Counted from the first letter of the stretch, positions 43,344-53,479 are shown. The stretch is 64,000 nt of DNA from Gemmatimonadota bacterium (GCA_021324775.1 JAJPIM010000024.1:1-64000), one strand, 5' to 3'. The notes: a model not told the origin generated them from the letters alone. Numbers and translations are program-made.

Positions 43344-44630
43344 CTACTCGTAGCGCAGTGCGGCGACCGGGTCGAGGCGGGACGCCCGCATGGCGGGAAG
43401 CAGTCCGAAGAAGACGCCGGTCACCGCACTCACGATGAGTGCGGCGGCGATGGCGAGAGGCGGAATCGTGGCTTCGACCGGCGTGGCCGCTCGGATGATG
43501 GCGCTCGCCGCCGCACCCACCGCGAGGCCAACGATGGCGCCGATCGTCGTCAGGGTCACCGCTTCCACCAGAAACTGCCAGAGGATCGCGCCGCGGGTGG
43601 CGCCGAGCGCCTTTCGCACACCGATCTCCCGGGTGCGCTCGGTGACGCTGATCATCATGATCGCCACGACCCCCACACCGCCCACGAGCAGCCCGATTCC
43701 CGACAGCACGATCATCACGAGAAAGAAGATGAAGACGGTCTTGTTGTACAGCTCGAGGACTTTCTCCTGGCCATACAGGAAGAACGTGTTCTCGGCCGCG
43801 GGACGGAGGCCACGGTGAATCCGCAAAGCGGCGGTGGCATCATCCATGGCGTCCGCGCGCGCGACGCCATCGCGCGGTTTGATCGTCAGGTCCATCCAGT
43901 GGATGTCCACGGCCAGCAGCCGCCGCGCCGTCTCGAACGGGACGATCACTTTGGGTTTGTTCGCGGGGTCGAAGAAGTTCCCATGCGACTGGTAGATCCC
44001 GATGATCTGAAACGGGTGGTTGTCGAGCAGGATCGTCTTCCCGACGGGGCTTCCTTCCGGAAACAGGTCCTTGGCCACGATATCGTTGACGATCGCGACG
44101 GCAGCCGCGTCATCGTTTTCACGCGGCGTGAACGTGCGCCCCGAGACGACCGAGCCCGGATCCACTTCCAGCCAGGCCGCGGTATAGGCATCGATGTTGG
44201 CCGCACTGAGCACGCGGTCGTTGACCTTGGCGACGGCCGTCGTGTTGGTGTGGGCGATCACCGCGTGTACCGTCGGGAGCCCGCCGAGGATCGCGACTTC
44301 GCGAACCGAAAGCGGCTTGTTGTGACGCCACGGGCAACTGCCGGCATCGCCCGAGCAACTGGTCACGGCGATCGGCCACCGGGTGACGAAAAAGGTCGTG
44401 GGTCCGGCCGCCGCCAGGCTCGCCTCGACTCCGGAATCGATGCCGTGGACCGCGGCGGACATCGCGGTGACGACGAAGACGCCGACCGCGATCCCCAGGA
44501 TCGTGAGACCGGCCCGCAGGCGGTTCGCACGGATCGCGTCGAGTGCGATCGCTGCACCCTCTCCGAGTCCGAGGACCGCCCGTCCGAGCCGGGCGGACCA
44601 GGACGCGTTCGGCGCGTCACGCGTGGTCAT
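43344..44630 (-). CDS. MacB-like ABC transporter permease
   Basis: The 428-residue protein has one N-terminal helix (AGLTILGIAVGVFVVTAMSAA), a periplasmic MacB core domain, and a C-terminal FtsX block with three helices (IMMISVTERTREIGVRKALGAT). It starts at ATG 44630, which overlaps the stop of the upstream permease by four bases. The expected ABC ATPase is not in the neighbourhood. Confidence 0.9.
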   Translation of the reverse strand: MTTRDAPNASWSARLGRAVLGLGEGAAIALDAIRANRLRAGLTILGIAVGVFVVTAMSAAVHGIDSGVEASLAAAGPTTFFVTRWPIAVTSCSGDAGSCPWRHNKPLSVREVAILGGLPTVHAVIAHTNTTAVAKVNDRVLSAANIDAYTAAWLEVDPGSVVSGRTFTPRENDDAAAVAIVNDIVAKDLFPEGSPVGKTILLDNHPFQIIGIYQSHGNFFDPANKPKVIVPFETARRLLAVDIHWMDLTIKPRDGVARADAMDDATAALRIHRGLRPAAENTFFLYGQEKVLELYNKTVFIFFLVMIVLSGIGLLVGGVGVVAIMMISVTERTREIGVRKALGATRGAILWQFLVEAVTLTTIGAIVGLAVGAAASAIIRAATPVEATIPPLAIAAALIVSAVTGVFFGLLPAMRASRLDPVAALRYE

Positions 44631-45871
44631 TCGGAGCGAAGCGCGACGATGGGGTCCAGTCGCGCGGCACGCGATGCGGGATACACGCCGGACGCGATCC
44701 CGACACCCGCGCCGACGATGACGCCCGCGAAAAGCGACCATGGCGCGATGGTCGCCGGCAGCGGCGACAGCGTCGCGACGAGCCGTGAGAGTGCCACACC
44801 CAACCCGATGCCGGCGACCGCACCGAGCATGCTCAACGTCGTGGCCTCGACGAGGAATTGATTGAGTATGTCGCGCCGGCGGGCGCCGAGCGATTTCCGG
44901 AGCCCGATCTCGCGCGTACGCTCGGTCACGGATACCAGCATGATGTTCATGATGAGAATCGCTCCCACGATGAGTCCCACGGATGGCAGGAGCAGTCCGC
45001 CCCAGAACAGAAACGTCTTGATCTGCAGCCAGTCGGACAGCGCGGACTCCGAGGTCTCGAATACGAAATCATCGGGTTCGGCGGGCCGCAGCCGGTGCCG
45101 GCGGCGCATGACCTCGCGGACCCGCTCTTCCACGTCCCTGAGCGCATCCTGCGATGGGGCCTGGACCACTACGCCGTAGAGGCCCGCATGCGCGTGGTCG
45201 GCGCGCGACATCGGTGAATTGAAGGGGCCAAATATCTGCCGGTCGAGCGAGATCCCGAACACACTGCCCTGTGTCTCGAGGACGCCGATCACGGTGAACG
45301 GAAGACCGTCGATCCGGACGTCACGGCCGACCGGGTCGAGATGCGGAAAGAGCTCGCTCGCCGTTTCGGTACCGATGACCACCACCGGCGTGCCGCGCGC
45401 ATCCTCCTCGGCGGTGAACACCCGGCCCTTCGTGACCTTCAGGTTCTTGATCGCGAAGAAATCGGCCGACACGGCCTGGACCAGGTTCTGCGGGCCACCC
45501 CGCGAGAACGGGGACCGCGGCGTGTACCACCGGGCGTCGTGCAGCGACCACCGCACACCAGGCGGCAGGACCGCCCGGACGGCGTCGGCATCCTCGACGG
45601 TGATCTTGGGACGCTGCTGCCATCGCCGCCACGTGGCGTCCGACACGTCACCAGTATTGATGTCCGGGTAGCGGCGCAGGTTGAAGGTGTTGATGCCGAG
45701 GAACTTGCCGCCAAAATCCTCCTCGACGTACCGCGCCATTCCGTTGACGACCGATACCACGCCGATGAGAAACATTACGCCCACGGTGACGCCGAGGAGC
45801 GTGAAGAAGCTTCGGAGTTTCTGGGCTCGAATCTGCGCGAGCGCCAGGCGAACCGCGTCGAGAATCAGCAA
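44627..45871 (-). CDS. MacB-like ABC transporter permease
   Basis: About 414 residues with the same fold as the next gene: helix SFFTLLGVTVGVMFLIGVVSVVNG, a periplasmic domain, then ILIMNIMLVSVTERTREIGLRKSLGAR and further helices. No good ATG start exists; I propose the TTG at 45871 before LLILDAVRLALAQIRAQKLRS. The two permeases probably work as a heterodimer with an ATPase coded elsewhere. Confidence 0.85.
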   Translation of the reverse strand: MLILDAVRLALAQIRAQKLRSFFTLLGVTVGVMFLIGVVSVVNGMARYVEEDFGGKFLGINTFNLRRYPDINTGDVSDATWRRWQQRPKITVEDADAVRAVLPPGVRWSLHDARWYTPRSPFSRGGPQNLVQAVSADFFAIKNLKVTKGRVFTAEEDARGTPVVVIGTETASELFPHLDPVGRDVRIDGLPFTVIGVLETQGSVFGISLDRQIFGPFNSPMSRADHAHAGLYGVVVQAPSQDALRDVEERVREVMRRRHRLRPAEPDDFVFETSESALSDWLQIKTFLFWGGLLLPSVGLIVGAILIMNIMLVSVTERTREIGLRKSLGARRRDILNQFLVEATTLSMLGAVAGIGLGVALSRLVATLSPLPATIAPWSLFAGVIVGAGVGIASGVYPASRAARLDPIVALRSE

Positions 45872-46056
45872 ATGATCGGGGCAGAGGGCAGTACCGGAAC
45901 TACGCTGGCGGAAACGTCCGGGTTTCGGGCCGCCAACCCCGGGACGCGCCTGCAAACGGTCTGGCCGCCCTCTGGGCGCGCCTGTAGGTTTGCCGCGCTG
46001 TTTCGAACCTGGCTGATGCGCGGCTGGTATCCGCCACGCATGCCCGGTCCTCCCCG

Positions 46057-47952
46057 ATGACCCAATACGACGTCCCGGTCGCGCCCCCTATCGGCCGTTA
46101 TCCGGGCACCGAGGTCGCACGCATGCTTGATCGCCGGCTGTTTCTCGCCGCCTGCTCGCGGATGGGGCTGGGCGCCACCCTGTTCCCCGGCACGCTCTGG
46201 GGACTCGCGCACCGCACCGGCACCGTGACGAAGGACATGATCGAGCAGGCGGCGATCATTGCCGACGTCCCGATCCCTCCCGAATACCGGGACGCCATGC
46301 TCGGTAGCCTCAACGATTTCGTCGACGGCTACGACGCCATCCACGACCTCCACCTGCCCAACTCGGTCGCGCCTGCGCTCGATTTCAATCCGGCGCCGCC
46401 GGCCGCGAAGGTGCCGGTCGCCAGAGAGCCGATGCGGATGTCGGCGGTGCCCGTGATCGGCGCGCGCGATGTGCCGCGCAACATCGAAGACCTCTGCTAC
46501 GCCACGGTGCGGCACCTGGCCGCCCTGATGAAAGGCCGCAAGATCTCGTCCGCCGCGCTCACGGACATGTATCTCGCCCGCCTCGGCCGGCTCGACCCCA
46601 CCTTGCACTGTGTCATCACGCTCACCGCGGATCGCGCGCGCGCGCAGGCAACGGAAGCCGATCGCGATATCGCGGCTGGCAAGTATCGCGGACCGCTTCA
46701 CGGTCTCCCGTGGGGCGCGAAGGATCTGCTCGCCGTCAAAGGCTACCCGACGACATGGGGCGCCGGCGGATTCGAGCATCAGATGATCGATGAGGACGCG
46801 ACGGTCGTGCAGCGGCTCGATGCCGCGGGTGCGGTCCTCATTGCCAAGCTCACGCTCGGCGCACTGGCCCTGGGCGATGTGTGGTACGGTGGCCTGACCC
46901 GCAATCCCTGGAGGACCGAGCAGGGCTCGAGCGGATCGTCGGCAGGCCCCGCGTCGGCGACGGCGGCCGGGTGTGTCGCGTTCAGCATCGGATCGGAAAC
47001 GCTCGGATCGATCGCGTCGCCGTCGACGCGGTGCGGGTGCACCGGGCTCCGCCCCACCTTCGGACTCGTCCCGCGTACCGGCGCCATGGCGTTGTCCTGG
47101 TCGATGGACAAACTCGGCCCGATCTGCCGATCCGTCGAGGACTGCGCAATCGTTCTCGACGCGATTCACGGCCCCGACGGTCACGACCGCACAGTGCACC
47201 CGAGCGCCTTCAATTGGGATGCCTCGATCGACTGGCGTGCGCTGCGCGTCGGAGTCCTCGAGGCCGACTTCGCGGCGCCGCCGATGCAGCCGCCGGCCGC
47301 GTCGTCCGATACCGCGGGCACCGAAGAGGACAAGAAGCGCCGCGATACGGCGCGGCGGCTGCAGGCGGTGAACCAGACCCACACCGACTACGACAGGAAG
47401 TTCGGAGCGGCGGCGCTGGCGAAGCTCAGGGCAATGGGTATTACAATGACGGCGATCGAGATGCCGAAGCTGCCGTGGGCCGCCATGCGCGCGGTGCTGC
47501 TGGCCGAGGCGGCCGCCTCCTTCGATGAGCTCACCCGCTCTGGGCGCGACAAGTTGCTGACCAGCCAGGGGCCCAACGATTGGCCCAACTCGTTCCGAAC
47601 CGCACGATTCATCCCGGCGGTGGAGTACATCCAGGCCAATCGCGCCCGCATGATGGGCATCGAGCAGATGGCCGCGATCTTCGACCGATTCGATGTGGTC
47701 GTCGCCCCGACGTTCTCCGTTCAACTGGTCGTCACGAACCTCACCGGCCATCCCGCCCTCATCCTGCCGAACGGATTCCGCGGCGACGACGCGCCGGCGT
47801 TCAGCGCCGAACCCGGTGCCGAATACGGGGGTCCGGGTACACCGGTCAGTCTGACGTTCCTCGGGCCGCTTCACGGCGAGGCCAAGCTTCTGGCCTTCGC
47901 CCGTGCGTACCAGGATGCCACCGGTTTCCACGACAAGCACCCATCCGTCTAG
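46057..47952 (+). CDS. Amidase-signature protein, paralogue of the 28446 amidase
   Basis: The 631-residue amidase has the triad Lys222 (WGAKDLL), cis-Ser294 (QGSSGSSAGP) and Ser318 (GSETLGSIASP). The N terminus MLDRRLFLAACSRMGLGATLFPG may be a Tat signal, but the twin arginine is followed by LFLAAC, not a standard consensus. It is similar to the 28446 protein across most of its length (for example GPLHGLPWGAKDLL, PRTGAMALSWSMDKLGP). A downstream ATG at 46123 is an alternative start. Confidence 0.9.
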   Translation: MTQYDVPVAPPIGRYPGTEVARMLDRRLFLAACSRMGLGATLFPGTLWGLAHRTGTVTKDMIEQAAIIADVPIPPEYRDAMLGSLNDFVDGYDAIHDLHLPNSVAPALDFNPAPPAAKVPVAREPMRMSAVPVIGARDVPRNIEDLCYATVRHLAALMKGRKISSAALTDMYLARLGRLDPTLHCVITLTADRARAQATEADRDIAAGKYRGPLHGLPWGAKDLLAVKGYPTTWGAGGFEHQMIDEDATVVQRLDAAGAVLIAKLTLGALALGDVWYGGLTRNPWRTEQGSSGSSAGPASATAAGCVAFSIGSETLGSIASPSTRCGCTGLRPTFGLVPRTGAMALSWSMDKLGPICRSVEDCAIVLDAIHGPDGHDRTVHPSAFNWDASIDWRALRVGVLEADFAAPPMQPPAASSDTAGTEEDKKRRDTARRLQAVNQTHTDYDRKFGAAALAKLRAMGITMTAIEMPKLPWAAMRAVLLAEAAASFDELTRSGRDKLLTSQGPNDWPNSFRTARFIPAVEYIQANRARMMGIEQMAAIFDRFDVVVAPTFSVQLVVTNLTGHPALILPNGFRGDDAPAFSAEPGAEYGGPGTPVSLTFLGPLHGEAKLLAFARAYQDATGFHDKHPSV

Positions 47953-48104
47953 GGGAGAAGACCCGGAATCAGGGTATCGGCGACCCTCCAAGACGCATTG
48001 GTCCGGCACCCGGCCCTGCAAAGTGCTGTTCACACCAAACCGGCTGGCGCGACTGCTGTGGCCTCCTCATTCTGTAGAGACCGTCACAGCAGGGAGCCGT
48101 ATAG

Positions 48105-49031
48105 GTGGAGGCTCGAGCCCTGAACGGAAGCGGCGTCGCATTCGCTATGGCGGTTGGCCCAGGCGAGGGCCGGATTGCGCTCGACACCCTCGAGAGCGTC
48201 GCCGCATTTTTCCCCGGTGCCAGCCGGTGGATTCTCGACGACCATACCAGCGACGGCACCTATCCCATGCTGGAGCAATGGGTTGCGACGAACGGGGGGC
48301 ATCTCCTGCGCAACCCGGCGCATCGCGGCTATAGAGGCATCGCGGCGTCGTCGTTCGGACTGCTCCAGACGATCGCCCGGCAAGAGCCGGCCGTCGAGAT
48401 CGCGATCAAGATCGACCCCGACACCTGCCTGCTCGGCGGCGACCTCCTCGAACGCATCCGCGCGCGCTTCGCGCAATCCGGCCCCGGGATCGTCGGCGCG
48501 TTCAGAGTGGGCGCTGGCGGCCGGCCGCGCGTCTTCGGCCACATTCGCCGCAATATGTTGATCGATTTCCTGCCGGTCGGACCACACAAGACCTGGCGAG
48601 CGGTACGGGTGGGCTGGCCGTACTGGGCGCGATACATTCCGGCCGCGCGCCGGCACGGATACGTGTTCGGCGAACACGTGCTCGGCGCGCTCGCCGCCAT
48701 CCACGGCGACACCCTGCGGGCGCTGGCGGCTTCGGAGTTCCTCGCCGTCCCCGACGATTTTCGCGCGCTCACGGTTCAGATGGACGTCCTCCTCGGCCTC
48801 GGCGTGCGCGCCGCCGGCCATCGCCTCATCGATCTCGACGAGGGTGCAGCAGCTCCGAGCGTGTGGTTACAATTCCTGCCACCAGTTCCGCTCGGCGCTG
48901 ACGCGCTGATCACTCGCGGCATCCTCGCTGTGCATCCCGTGAAGGCCACCCCGGAAGGGGATGCCATGCGCGAGGTGTTCGCGCGGCACCGGGAGTTGAC
49001 GGCCGCGGCGGCGCCGCTCGCCATCTCATAG
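48105..49031 (+). CDS. Glycosyltransferase-like protein
   Basis: The 308-residue protein has an N-terminal GT-A-like start (DTLESVAAFFPGASRWILDDHTSDGT) and a possible DxD-type motif (IAIKIDPDTCLLG near residue 105). The rest is helical. No acceptor is suggested by its neighbours. A GTG at 48105 gives the start; an ATG at 48147 is possible. The SDR gene follows after 28 bases. Confidence 0.6.
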   Translation: MEARALNGSGVAFAMAVGPGEGRIALDTLESVAAFFPGASRWILDDHTSDGTYPMLEQWVATNGGHLLRNPAHRGYRGIAASSFGLLQTIARQEPAVEIAIKIDPDTCLLGGDLLERIRARFAQSGPGIVGAFRVGAGGRPRVFGHIRRNMLIDFLPVGPHKTWRAVRVGWPYWARYIPAARRHGYVFGEHVLGALAAIHGDTLRALAASEFLAVPDDFRALTVQMDVLLGLGVRAAGHRLIDLDEGAAAPSVWLQFLPPVPLGADALITRGILAVHPVKATPEGDAMREVFARHRELTAAAAPLAIS

Positions 49032-49059
49032 TCAAGCCGGAGCCCGGCCCAGGCCGGGA

Positions 49060-49827
49060 ATGAAGACCGTGATCGATCTGACCGGACGGGTGATCCTCGT
49101 CACCGGCGGCTCCCGCGGGATCGGCGCCGTGATCGTGCGCACCCTCGCGCGCGCCGGCGCACACGTCGTGCTGCACTACGGCAGGCACCGCGACGCCGCA
49201 GAGGCGGTCGCCGCGGACCTGCCCGCTGGCCGGTGCCACCTCGTACACGCGGATCTCGCCGTTCCGGGCTCCGCGGCCCAGTTGTGGAAGGAGTCGGTGG
49301 CGTGGCAGGGCCACGTCGGCGTGGTCGTCAATAACGCCGCCGTCGCGACGTCCACCCGAATCGAGGATCCACTGGAACGGTGGGAATCGATGTGGCGCGA
49401 GACGCTGCAGGTCAACGTGATGGCCGTCGCGGACATCTGCCGTGAGGCACTCCTGCATTATCGGTCGCGTGGCGGCGGCACGATCATCAACATCGCGAGC
49501 CGCGCGGCATTCCGGGGCGATGAGCCCGACTACATGCACTACGCGGCGTCCAAAGGCGCCGTCGTCGCGCTCACCAAGAGCATCGCGCGGGGATTCGGAC
49601 GCGAGCACGTGATCGCCTACGGCATCGCACCCGGGTGGGTGCTGACCGACATGGCGCGCCCTGCGATTCAGGCCAGAGGCCTTGACGCGCTCACTCGCGA
49701 TATCCCCCTGGGCGCCATGGCGTCACCGGAAGATGTCGCCAACGTCGCGGCCTTTCTCGCTTCCGGTCTCGCGCCACACGCCACGGGAACCACGATCGAC
49801 GTCAACGGCGCGTCCTACGTGCGCTAG
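49060..49827 (+). CDS. SDR-family oxidoreductase
   Basis: The 255-residue protein has the short-chain dehydrogenase pattern VILVTGGSRGIGAVIV, VVNNAAVATS, IINIASRAAFRGDEPDYMHYAASKGA (catalytic Tyr and Lys in YAASK) and the C-terminal VTGTTI-like phrase (ATGTTIDVNGASYV). The substrate is not known. Its stop overlaps the stop of the convergent RDD-SpoIIM gene by four bases. Confidence 0.9.
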   Translation: MKTVIDLTGRVILVTGGSRGIGAVIVRTLARAGAHVVLHYGRHRDAAEAVAADLPAGRCHLVHADLAVPGSAAQLWKESVAWQGHVGVVVNNAAVATSTRIEDPLERWESMWRETLQVNVMAVADICREALLHYRSRGGGTIINIASRAAFRGDEPDYMHYAASKGAVVALTKSIARGFGREHVIAYGIAPGWVLTDMARPAIQARGLDALTRDIPLGAMASPEDVANVAAFLASGLAPHATGTTIDVNGASYVR

Positions 49828-51641
49828 GTCGTCTCGGGCTGGCGGCCGGGATTGGTGATCGCGCGCCCGCGATCCAGATTCACGTACAGCGCGAGCGCGA
49901 TCGCCGTGAGCCCCGAGATCAGCAGTTTCTGATTGAGCGACCACCACGGGATCGGCGAGACGAATCCCTCGAGAGTGCCGGCGATCACGAGGAGCAGCGT
50001 CGACGCCGCGATGAGACGGATCGCGCGGCGCCCCCGGATGACGAGCGCCTCCCGGCGTGTCATCGCCCCCGGGAGGAGCAACGCGGAAGCGATCAGCAAG
50101 CCGCCGCCCCCCGCGATCGAGATGGCACTCAGCTCCAGCACGCCGTGCGGGGCGACGAACGCGACGATGAGCGTCAGAATGCCGTAGTGCTGATAGAGTC
50201 CCAGCACGCCGCCGATCTGGACGCCGTTGAAGACGAGCGCCGCGACCGTGCCCAGGCCCGCGAGGATCCCGCCCGCGAACGCCAGGTAGGTGATGTTGAT
50301 GTTGTTGGTCATGATCCCCGTCGCGACTACGGGACGCAGTTCGCCGAAGTCGGGGATGTAGCCTTCATGCCTTCTCGCGCGCTCGACCCCATCGCTGGCA
50401 CGATCGAGCATTGCTTGAGGAAGGAACTGCTTCGCGATGTCCGGGTCGCGCACGACCGCCACCCAACTGATCGCCGTCGGTCCGAACAGCAGTAGCCCCG
50501 CGATGCCGATTGGCAGCACCGAACGGCGCAGCTCGCGGGGGACGAGGATGGTGAGATATTCCCAGGCCGCCGTCGCGGTGAGACGCCGGTCGCGATAGAG
50601 CAGGTTGTGGCCGCCGGCGACCAGACGGCTCAGATAGAACACCGAGTCGATCTCGCGGCCTTTGCTGGCGGTCTGGAGCCTCGCCAGGTCGCCCGCCAGT
50701 TCGCGGTATCGCGCCACGAACGCGCTCACCTCGGCTTCCGACATGCTGCCGAGACCGCGCTGCTGTGCGATGGTGAGCATCTTCGCGAAATCCCGCCAGC
50801 GGGCCGCCCCCGCCGCGACGATCGCGTTCCGCTCGCGCGCGGCCCCGGTGCCGGACCGTCCGGCAGCGCCCCGGGCCCGGGCCAATCGCTCGTGTTCGTG
50901 CAATGTCGCGAGCACCGCGCTGTCGCTGCCCGAAACGCCAGGCAAGCGGTCGCGGAAACGGATAGCCAGCTGTTCGGCGAACTGCGCGCGGCGATTCACG
51001 TCGAGCGAGTTCCGCCGCGCCATGTAGCGGTCGAGCAGGGCGTACTCGTCGTCGGTGAGTGCCGCCGTCAGCGCGCCAGCCGGCTCCGCACCGGCAACGG
51101 CCGCCACCGGCGGTGATTCGCCGGAAGAGATCGTAACCGCCCGCTCGCGCACCACGATCGTCCCGGCGGCGTAATCGCCGAGTCGTTTGCCGGATCGCGA
51201 TAGTACGGCGCTCAGGATCCCGATGCTGTAGGCGCCGAACACCACTCCGGGCTGCATATCGATGAACCGGACCAGATTGCGCACGGCGGACGCGCCGAAC
51301 GTGATCGAGTACCCGCCGTCTCGCACCACGCGGAGACCGAGCTGCCGTTTCCCTGGAGTCTGCCCATCCCACAGTCCTTCGAACAGGACGTAATACCCCC
51401 AGTAGATGCCGAACGCCAGGATTGTCAGGATCGCGAGCGGCCACGCGATCGACCGGAGCTGAGCCGCAAAAGGCGCAAAGGCCAACCCCACCAGCAACAC
51501 CATCACCGACAGGACCGTGTAATCGATCAGCGCGGCTGCGCCCCGCGATGCGATCCCCGCGATCGTGTACGAGAGCACCACCTGCTCGGGTGTCTCGACA
51601 TCGACATGTTGGTCGAGCGTTCCCGCCGGGGCCGGACTCAC
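49824..51641 (-). CDS. RDD domain fused to SpoIIM-like domain
   Basis: The 605-residue membrane protein has an N-terminal RDD domain (about residues 20-165, SRGAAALIDYTVLSVMVLL, TPGKRQLGLRVVRD, ASAVRNLVRFID) and a C-terminal SpoIIM-like membrane domain (about 280-590, with FTTNNIN-like GIMTNNINITYLAFAGGILAG and APHGVLELSAISIAGGGG). In many bacteria the two are neighbouring genes; here they are one chain, joined by a charged helical linker of about 100 residues. The M61 gene overlaps its start by four bases. No function can be given with confidence. Confidence 0.82.
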   Translation of the reverse strand: MSPAPAGTLDQHVDVETPEQVVLSYTIAGIASRGAAALIDYTVLSVMVLLVGLAFAPFAAQLRSIAWPLAILTILAFGIYWGYYVLFEGLWDGQTPGKRQLGLRVVRDGGYSITFGASAVRNLVRFIDMQPGVVFGAYSIGILSAVLSRSGKRLGDYAAGTIVVRERAVTISSGESPPVAAVAGAEPAGALTAALTDDEYALLDRYMARRNSLDVNRRAQFAEQLAIRFRDRLPGVSGSDSAVLATLHEHERLARARGAAGRSGTGAARERNAIVAAGAARWRDFAKMLTIAQQRGLGSMSEAEVSAFVARYRELAGDLARLQTASKGREIDSVFYLSRLVAGGHNLLYRDRRLTATAAWEYLTILVPRELRRSVLPIGIAGLLLFGPTAISWVAVVRDPDIAKQFLPQAMLDRASDGVERARRHEGYIPDFGELRPVVATGIMTNNINITYLAFAGGILAGLGTVAALVFNGVQIGGVLGLYQHYGILTLIVAFVAPHGVLELSAISIAGGGGLLIASALLLPGAMTRREALVIRGRRAIRLIAASTLLLVIAGTLEGFVSPIPWWSLNQKLLISGLTAIALALYVNLDRGRAITNPGRQPETT

Positions 51642-53479
51642 CCCGTCACACCGTGCAGAATCCCATTGCGGATGCGCAGCGCCTTGGGCGTCGCTTGCGG
51701 AGCCGGCTCCAGACGATGCACGATGCGCGTCCGGAACTGCAGCGGCGCACGTGCGGTGATTGGGCGGCCTCCACGCCGGATCACGACCGCCACCGTCGAG
51801 TCCGTGCTCGCACCGGGGGACGCATAGCGCGCTCGAAACTGCACGCCGAAATCATCCGCTGTCACGGGAATGCCGGCGAGAGACACGAGAATGTCGCCGG
51901 GCTGCAGGCCGGCGTCGGCGGCCGCCGATCCCGGCTCGACTTGCATGATCCTGACGTTGCCGGCCGAGTCCATCATGCTCGCGATGCCGAGCCGCGGCTC
52001 GCGCACGCTGTCGGAGACCGCCCGGAGTCCGGCGAGCGGTAGGATCGAATCCCACGGGAATGGCTCCCGGCCATCGACGAAACGGCGGTTGAAATCCGCA
52101 AACGACTTGCCGCCGGCGGCATGGCTCACCGTCCCCCACCAGTCACTCCCCGTGAAGCCGCGCCCCTTCTTGTACGTGGCAGTGTAGACGTTCCGCATGA
52201 CCGTGTCCAGCGACTGGTGGTTGTCGCTCGCATCCCGGATCAGCACGTCAAGCATGAATCCAGCGAGCGATCCCTTGGGGTAATAGATGTATCCCGTGCC
52301 GTCGGTCGGCCGCACCCACGTGGACAGCGACGCATCGGTGAGCGCGACCGCCGGGGCTTCCGCGACTTCGTCGATCTTGCCCGACGTCAGGTGGAAGAAA
52401 CCCGTGTCGGGAATCACTCCGCCGCGCACCTGCGCGAGGTCGGCGTAGTAGTCGGTGATTCCCTCGCTCACCCACAGCCACGGCGTCGGCTCCGCGACGT
52501 CGTACCGGTACGGCACCATCTCCGCAGGACGCATCCGCTTGACGTTCCAGGAATGGAAGATCTCGTGCGCATAGAGGCCTGGAATGAACGGATTGTCCAG
52601 CAGGCTGACTCCCACGACGTCCACGTGCGAGTTCTGATGTTCGAGCCCGCTCGCCCCGCTCAACGATGAGTCGTTGATCTGCATGACCGTGTAGTTCGTC
52701 CAGGGCACTTCGCCGAATACGGCGGCTTCGGGAGGAATGACCTGGCCGATCTCCCGGAGGACCGCCGCGCGCCGCAGCCCGGCCACGCTGCCCGCGGGGT
52801 AGCTCGCGTACCGGACCCACCGGTCACTCGTACGCACGCTGTCGAAATCGAAGCGGCCGATGAAGAACGGCATGTCCACAAGATCGTGGTACGTCGGCGC
52901 CGTGTAGCTGCCGGGGCTGGACCCGGGCGCCATGCCGGTCGCCACCAGCCAGGACGGCGACGTGTGCACGGTCACTGTCGCCGGAAAATTCAGCCCGCGG
53001 CCGGCTGGGTAGAGAAACAGATTCGTCCCGTTGAACATCACGAAGTCGGGCTTGGTCCACGACATCGCGTTGTCGAGCGAATCCGCTTCGTAGGTGAACG
53101 TGACCTGAATGGTCTTGGCGCCGCCCGTCTCGATCCGCCAGGTCTCGTAGTCCACCTTGTCCCAGACCAGCGGCTTGCCCTCGGGCGTGGCGGGCGAGAA
53201 CGCGGACACCCAGCGAGAGAACCACGCCAATTCGTAGTCCCCTGGCGTCCATGCTGGCAGGGCGAGGACCAGAGCTCCCGGGCCGGCCATGGTCACAGTC
53301 GTCACCACCGAGATGCGGCGACTCGCCGCCGCTGCGGAATCGGCGGTGACGTCGTACCGAATGTCGCTGACCGGAGCTGAGATGGCGGCCACCATCTGCG
53401 CGGTCGCGACATTCGAGAGGGGCGTCGCGAGCGCCAGCAGCAGTCCGGCGGCTGCGACCCCGTATGATACGGCAGGCAT
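51638..53479 (-). CDS. M61-family metallopeptidase with PDZ domain
   Basis: The 613-residue protein has a signal peptide, an N-terminal beta domain, the HExxH motif in AHEIFHSWNVKRM with the third ligand in WVSEGITDYYADL, and a PDZ domain near residues 500-580 (IMQVEPGSAAADAGLQPGDILVSL). M61 (glycyl aminopeptidase) enzymes cleave N-terminal residues. It is upstream of the RDD-SpoIIM gene in one operon. Confidence 0.9.
   Translation of the reverse strand: MPAVSYGVAAAGLLLALATPLSNVATAQMVAAISAPVSDIRYDVTADSAAAASRRISVVTTVTMAGPGALVLALPAWTPGDYELAWFSRWVSAFSPATPEGKPLVWDKVDYETWRIETGGAKTIQVTFTYEADSLDNAMSWTKPDFVMFNGTNLFLYPAGRGLNFPATVTVHTSPSWLVATGMAPGSSPGSYTAPTYHDLVDMPFFIGRFDFDSVRTSDRWVRYASYPAGSVAGLRRAAVLREIGQVIPPEAAVFGEVPWTNYTVMQINDSSLSGASGLEHQNSHVDVVGVSLLDNPFIPGLYAHEIFHSWNVKRMRPAEMVPYRYDVAEPTPWLWVSEGITDYYADLAQVRGGVIPDTGFFHLTSGKIDEVAEAPAVALTDASLSTWVRPTDGTGYIYYPKGSLAGFMLDVLIRDASDNHQSLDTVMRNVYTATYKKGRGFTGSDWWGTVSHAAGGKSFADFNRRFVDGREPFPWDSILPLAGLRAVSDSVREPRLGIASMMDSAGNVRIMQVEPGSAAADAGLQPGDILVSLAGIPVTADDFGVQFRARYASPGASTDSTVAVVIRRGGRPITARAPLQFRTRIVHRLEPAPQATPKALRIRNGILHGVTG

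Noticed and set aside
43305-44861. 518-codon open frame on the plus strand
   Set aside because: It is the complement of the two MacB-like permeases, which have clear family motifs.
45865-48033. 722-codon open frame on the minus strand
   Set aside because: It is antisense to the amidase gene at 46057 and has the Arg/Gly/Ala-rich composition of a high-GC shadow frame.
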